A DNA stretch of 64,000 nucleotides, from positions 682,001 through 746,000 of the forward strand of contig CBDDFN010000020.1 in the NCBI GenBank assembly GCA_965227065.1. Reading direction: 5' to 3'. The DNA comes from CBDDFN01 sp965227065. Lineage in GTDB: Bacteria > Pseudomonadota > Alphaproteobacteria > SPJN01. The number at the start of each line of letters is the position of its first letter. Positions within the stretch are counted from its first letter, which is position 1. Position numbers and translations under genes: made by a program. This document shows positions 61,449-64,000 of the stretch, in pieces. A model generated the notes under the pieces. It ran no database searches. It worked only from the letters and a program-made list of their open reading frames with translations, and was not told the DNA's origin.

Positions 61449-62691
61449 TCAGCTGACCTTGATCAGCGCGTGATTCTTCTTGCCTTTGGACAGGCGATAT
61501 TCGCCCGATTCAGCAGGCACGGTTCCAGCCTCATCATTCATCGCTTCGCCATCGATTTTGACGGCATTTTGCCGGATTTGACGGCGGGCATCGCCTTTGG
61601 ACGAACACAGGCCCGTCTCAACCAGCATGTCGATCCAGGCCGGGTTTGCGCCTGCGGCCACCTCAACCACCGGCAAATCATCCCCGGCGGCCCCTTCGGC
61701 AAAGACCTTGCGCGCGGTTTCTTCGGCGGAGCGGGCAGCGTCAGCGCCGTGTAGAAGCGTTGTCACCTCATTCGCCAGACGGACCTTGGCTTCATTAATC
61801 TGCGCGCCTTCGAGCGCTTCAAGCCGGGCAATTTCATCCATCGGCAAATCGGTGAACAGTTTGAGGAATTTGCCGACATCGGCGTCTTCGGTGTTGCGCC
61901 AGAATTGCCAAAATTCATACGGCGGCAGCATATCGTCATTGAGCCAGACCGCGCCATCAGCCGTCTTGCCCATTTTAGCGCCGCTGGCGGTCGTCAGCAA
62001 AGGCGTGGTCAGCCCGTAAAGCGATGCGTTTTCAGATCGCCGGCCCAGTTCAACACCATTGATGATATTGCCCCATTGGTCGGAGCCGCCCATCTGCAGA
62101 CTGCAGCCATAAACGCTTGTTCAACTCAACAAAGTCGTAGGCTTGCAACAGCATATAATTGAACTCAAGGAAGGTGAGGGGTTGTTCACGATCGAGCCGC
62201 AATTTGACCGAATCGAAGGTCAGCATACGGTTGATGGTGAAATGCCGGCCAATGTCGCGCAGAAAGTCGACATATTTGATGTCGAGCAGCCAATCGGCAT
62301 TGTCGACCAGCACCGCATCGGTCGGGCCATCGCCGAAGGTCAGGCATTTATCGAAGGCGCGAAAAATGCTCGCCTTGTTCTCGGCAATGGTTTCGGGCGT
62401 CAAGAGCTTGCGCGATTCATCCTTGCCCGAGGGGTCGCCCACACGGGTCGTGCCGCCGCCCAGCAGCACAATGGGCTTGTGGCCTGCCTGTTGCAGGCGG
62501 CGCAGCAGCATGATCGAAATCATATGGCCGACATGAAGGCTTGGCCCGGTGCAGTCGAATCCGGCATAAGCCACGATTGAGCCGGTGGCACAGGCTTCGT
62601 CCAGCGCGTCCAGGTCCGTCACTTGATGGACATAGCCGCGTTCGTGCATCACGGTAAGAAAGTCAGATTTAAACGCGCTCATCGCCGTCAC
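61449..62691 (-). pseudogene. tyrS: Tyrosyl-tRNA synthetase with a single-base frameshift
   Basis: Two minus-strand frames together make one complete TyrRS of about 413 residues. The upstream part (from a GTG at 62691 or ATG at 62682) runs through AGFDCTGPSLHVGH (HIGH motif) to YDFVELNKR; the downstream part resumes at MGGSDQWGNI and has AKMGKTADG (KMSKS motif) and an S4 domain. One extra base in the AAA at 62111-62113 (TTT on the coding strand) shifts the frame after NKR; removing it gives RYGC-S-LQMGGSDQWG as in intact TyrRS. The gene is normally essential, so sequence error or very recent damage is more likely than an old pseudogene. Confidence 0.85.
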
Positions 62692-62735
62692 TCATTCGCC
62701 TCAGATCAATCCGGGTTCGGGAAGGGGTCCCTATC

Positions 62736-63857
62736 ATGGCAGGTCTTGACCAAGCAAGCTGGTGCATCGGCGCCATGTCTGGAACCGCCCTGGATGGGGT
62801 GGATGTCGCCCTTGTCAAAACCGACGGGGTCCGGGTCTTTGCGCTTGGCCCCTCGCTGACGCTCGATTATTCCGATGCTGACCGTGCGGCATTGCGTATG
62901 GCGGTTGACCGGGCTGTCGAACTTGGGGCGCGGGCCGAAGATGACACGGTTCATAAAGCCGCGCGGCTGTTGACCCAGCGCCATATAGAGGCGGTGAACG
63001 CGCTCCTGAAAGAGTTTGACGAGCCTGTTGAGCTGATGGGCTTTCACGGCCAGACCATCTTTCACAATGCCGATGCGTCGATTACCTGGCAGATCGGTGA
63101 GCCGGGCTATCTCTCCCAGGAAATCGGCTTGCCTGTCGTGTGGGATATGCGGGTTGCCGATGTGGAGGCGGGCGGGCATGGCGCGCCGGTGGCACCACTT
63201 TATCACGCGGCTTTGGCTCAATGGTCGAAAACCGGGCCTTTGGCGGTGCTTAATCTCGGCGGCGTGGCCAATCTGACATGGCTGGGGTCTGACCAGGTTG
63301 TGGCCGAAGAACTGTGGGAGGATATTCGCGCCTTTGATACCGGGCCGGGCAATGGTTTGCTGGATGACTGGGTGGCGTTGCACGGCAAGGGACGGTTTGA
63401 CCGTGATGGACACATCGCGTCGGCGGGGGTGGTGCATGGCACGATCCTTGATACGATGCTTGATAATCCATGGTTTGACGCAGCGCCGCCCAAATCGCTC
63501 GACCGGCATGATTTCGGGCTTGAACCTTTGCGCGGCCTGTCGCTGGCTGACGGGGCGGCCACACTGACCGCCTTTACCGCCCGGACGGTGGCTTTGGGCT
63601 TGCGGCATTTCCCGATCCAGCCCAATGCCCTGGCGGTAACCGGCGGGGGACGGCGCAACCCCGCCCTGATGGCCGCTTTGGCGCGGGCCTGTGATGTGTT
63701 GGTGGAGCCTGTTGAATATTGGAACTGGCGAGGCGATTCGCTCGAAGCCGAGGCCTTTGCGTTTCTCGCCAAGCGGTCGGCGCTTGGCTTGCCGCTGACG
63801 GTTCCCAACACAACCGGTGCACCCCGCCCGATGACGGGCGGAGTGATGGTTGGGTGA
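62736..63857 (+). CDS. anmK: Anhydro-N-acetylmuramic acid kinase
   Basis: 373 residues. Signature GAMSGTALDGVDVAL at the start (ATP and substrate binding), GFHGQTIFH, the catalytic Asp region DMRVADVEAGGHGAPVAP, LNLGGVANLTW, and DTGPGNGLLDDW. It phosphorylates anhydroMurNAc recovered from cell-wall turnover to MurNAc-6-P. Divergent position next to tyrS is conserved in Alphaproteobacteria. Confidence 0.96.
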   Translation: MAGLDQASWCIGAMSGTALDGVDVALVKTDGVRVFALGPSLTLDYSDADRAALRMAVDRAVELGARAEDDTVHKAARLLTQRHIEAVNALLKEFDEPVELMGFHGQTIFHNADASITWQIGEPGYLSQEIGLPVVWDMRVADVEAGGHGAPVAPLYHAALAQWSKTGPLAVLNLGGVANLTWLGSDQVVAEELWEDIRAFDTGPGNGLLDDWVALHGKGRFDRDGHIASAGVVHGTILDTMLDNPWFDAAPPKSLDRHDFGLEPLRGLSLADGAATLTAFTARTVALGLRHFPIQPNALAVTGGGRRNPALMAALARACDVLVEPVEYWNWRGDSLEAEAFAFLAKRSALGLPLTVPNTTGAPRPMTGGVMVG

Positions 63858-63864
63858 TCGGTCG

Positions 63865-64000
63865 TTATTCGTCGCGCTCGGCGTCGATCTCGGCCATGCG
63901 GCGGTCGAGATAGCCATTCAATGACGTGTTCAGATCATCAAGATTGGCTTCAAAGAAATGGTTCGCGCCGTCCGATCAGGTCATGATCAATCGTAATGTC
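63865..64000 (-). pseudogene. Alpha/beta hydrolase, C-terminal end (partial, apparent frameshift)
   Basis: The minus strand read from the window end begins DITIDHDLI in one frame, while GANHFFEANLDDLNTSLNGY and a short charged tail to a TAA at 63865-63867 are in another frame. These two pieces join into the ending of an alpha/beta hydrolase (the catalytic His region GANHFF) if one C is removed from the CC at 63972-63973. The rest of the gene is outside the window, so the call is tentative. Confidence 0.55.

Noticed and set aside
1..64000. tRNA, rRNA, CRISPR arrays, transposases, toxin-antitoxin or phage-defence genes
   Set aside because: None recognised by reading both strands; the window looks like continuous core chromosome. 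A tRNAscan or Rfam scan could still find a small RNA.

Overview
The window is a gene-dense, GC-rich chromosomal stretch of an alphaproteobacterium. The evidence is the Hda-type DnaA regulator next to ppk1-ppx, the mitochondrial-type complex I accessory subunit NDUFA12 beside mlaD, DUF2155, aat and accCB, a class II (B12-dependent) ribonucleotide reductase, and RNase E with a huge acidic insert in its S1 region followed by the amiC - PBP1A - prfB order. Gene order suggests a Caulobacterales, Hyphomonadales, Parvularculales or Rhizobiales relative; I cannot place it more precisely from sequence alone. No rRNA, tRNA, CRISPR array, phage, transposase or plasmid gene was seen.

Layout. 1-2.5 kb: lptF (cut by the window edge) divergent from pepA-holC. 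2.5-8.5 kb: an ABC-F ATPase, ndk, then a minus-strand purM-purN-GT-C membrane glycosyltransferase operon. 8.6-14.8 kb: a DUF1800/DUF1501 pair, a DUF2066 protein, a CDP-alcohol phosphatidyltransferase, a PerM-like membrane protein and hdaA, all forward and mostly tightly spaced. 14.9-24 kb: polyphosphate genes ppk1 and ppx, then rnd, aspS, and on the minus strand a second GT-C protein with ppk2. 24.2-27.9 kb: nrdJ. 28.3-32.9 kb: NDUFA12, mlaD, DUF2155, converging on aroQ-accB-accC-aat. 33-38.9 kb: a fused thiS-thiG gene, M48 protease plus DsbA-like oxidoreductase, a GGT-like lipoprotein and an aminotransferase. 38.9-41.8 kb: a copper-resistance cassette copA-copB divergent from a CsoR-type repressor, with a clear palindromic operator. 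41.8-51.5 kb: rne, amiC, PBP1A, prfB (with the classic programmed +1 frameshift), and an M23 peptidase. 51.8-58 kb: two divergent ferritin-like diiron proteins and a glnE-bcp-cupin operon. 58-64 kb: a large AsmA-like protein, tyrS (reading frame broken by one base), anmK, and the end of an alpha/beta hydrolase (also apparently frameshifted).

Most of the window is core metabolism and envelope biology. I did not find an unmistakable new defence or mobile system. The items most worth a second look are the ThiS-ThiG fusion with a strong internal ribosome-binding site, the DUF1800/DUF1501 pair (possible Tat hitch-hiking), the GGT-like lipoprotein with Ser in place of the catalytic Thr, the uncharacterised 402-residue diiron protein, a two-hairpin dispersed repeat between aspS and ppk2, and two single-base homopolymer frameshifts near the right end that suggest either sequence error or genuine gene damage.
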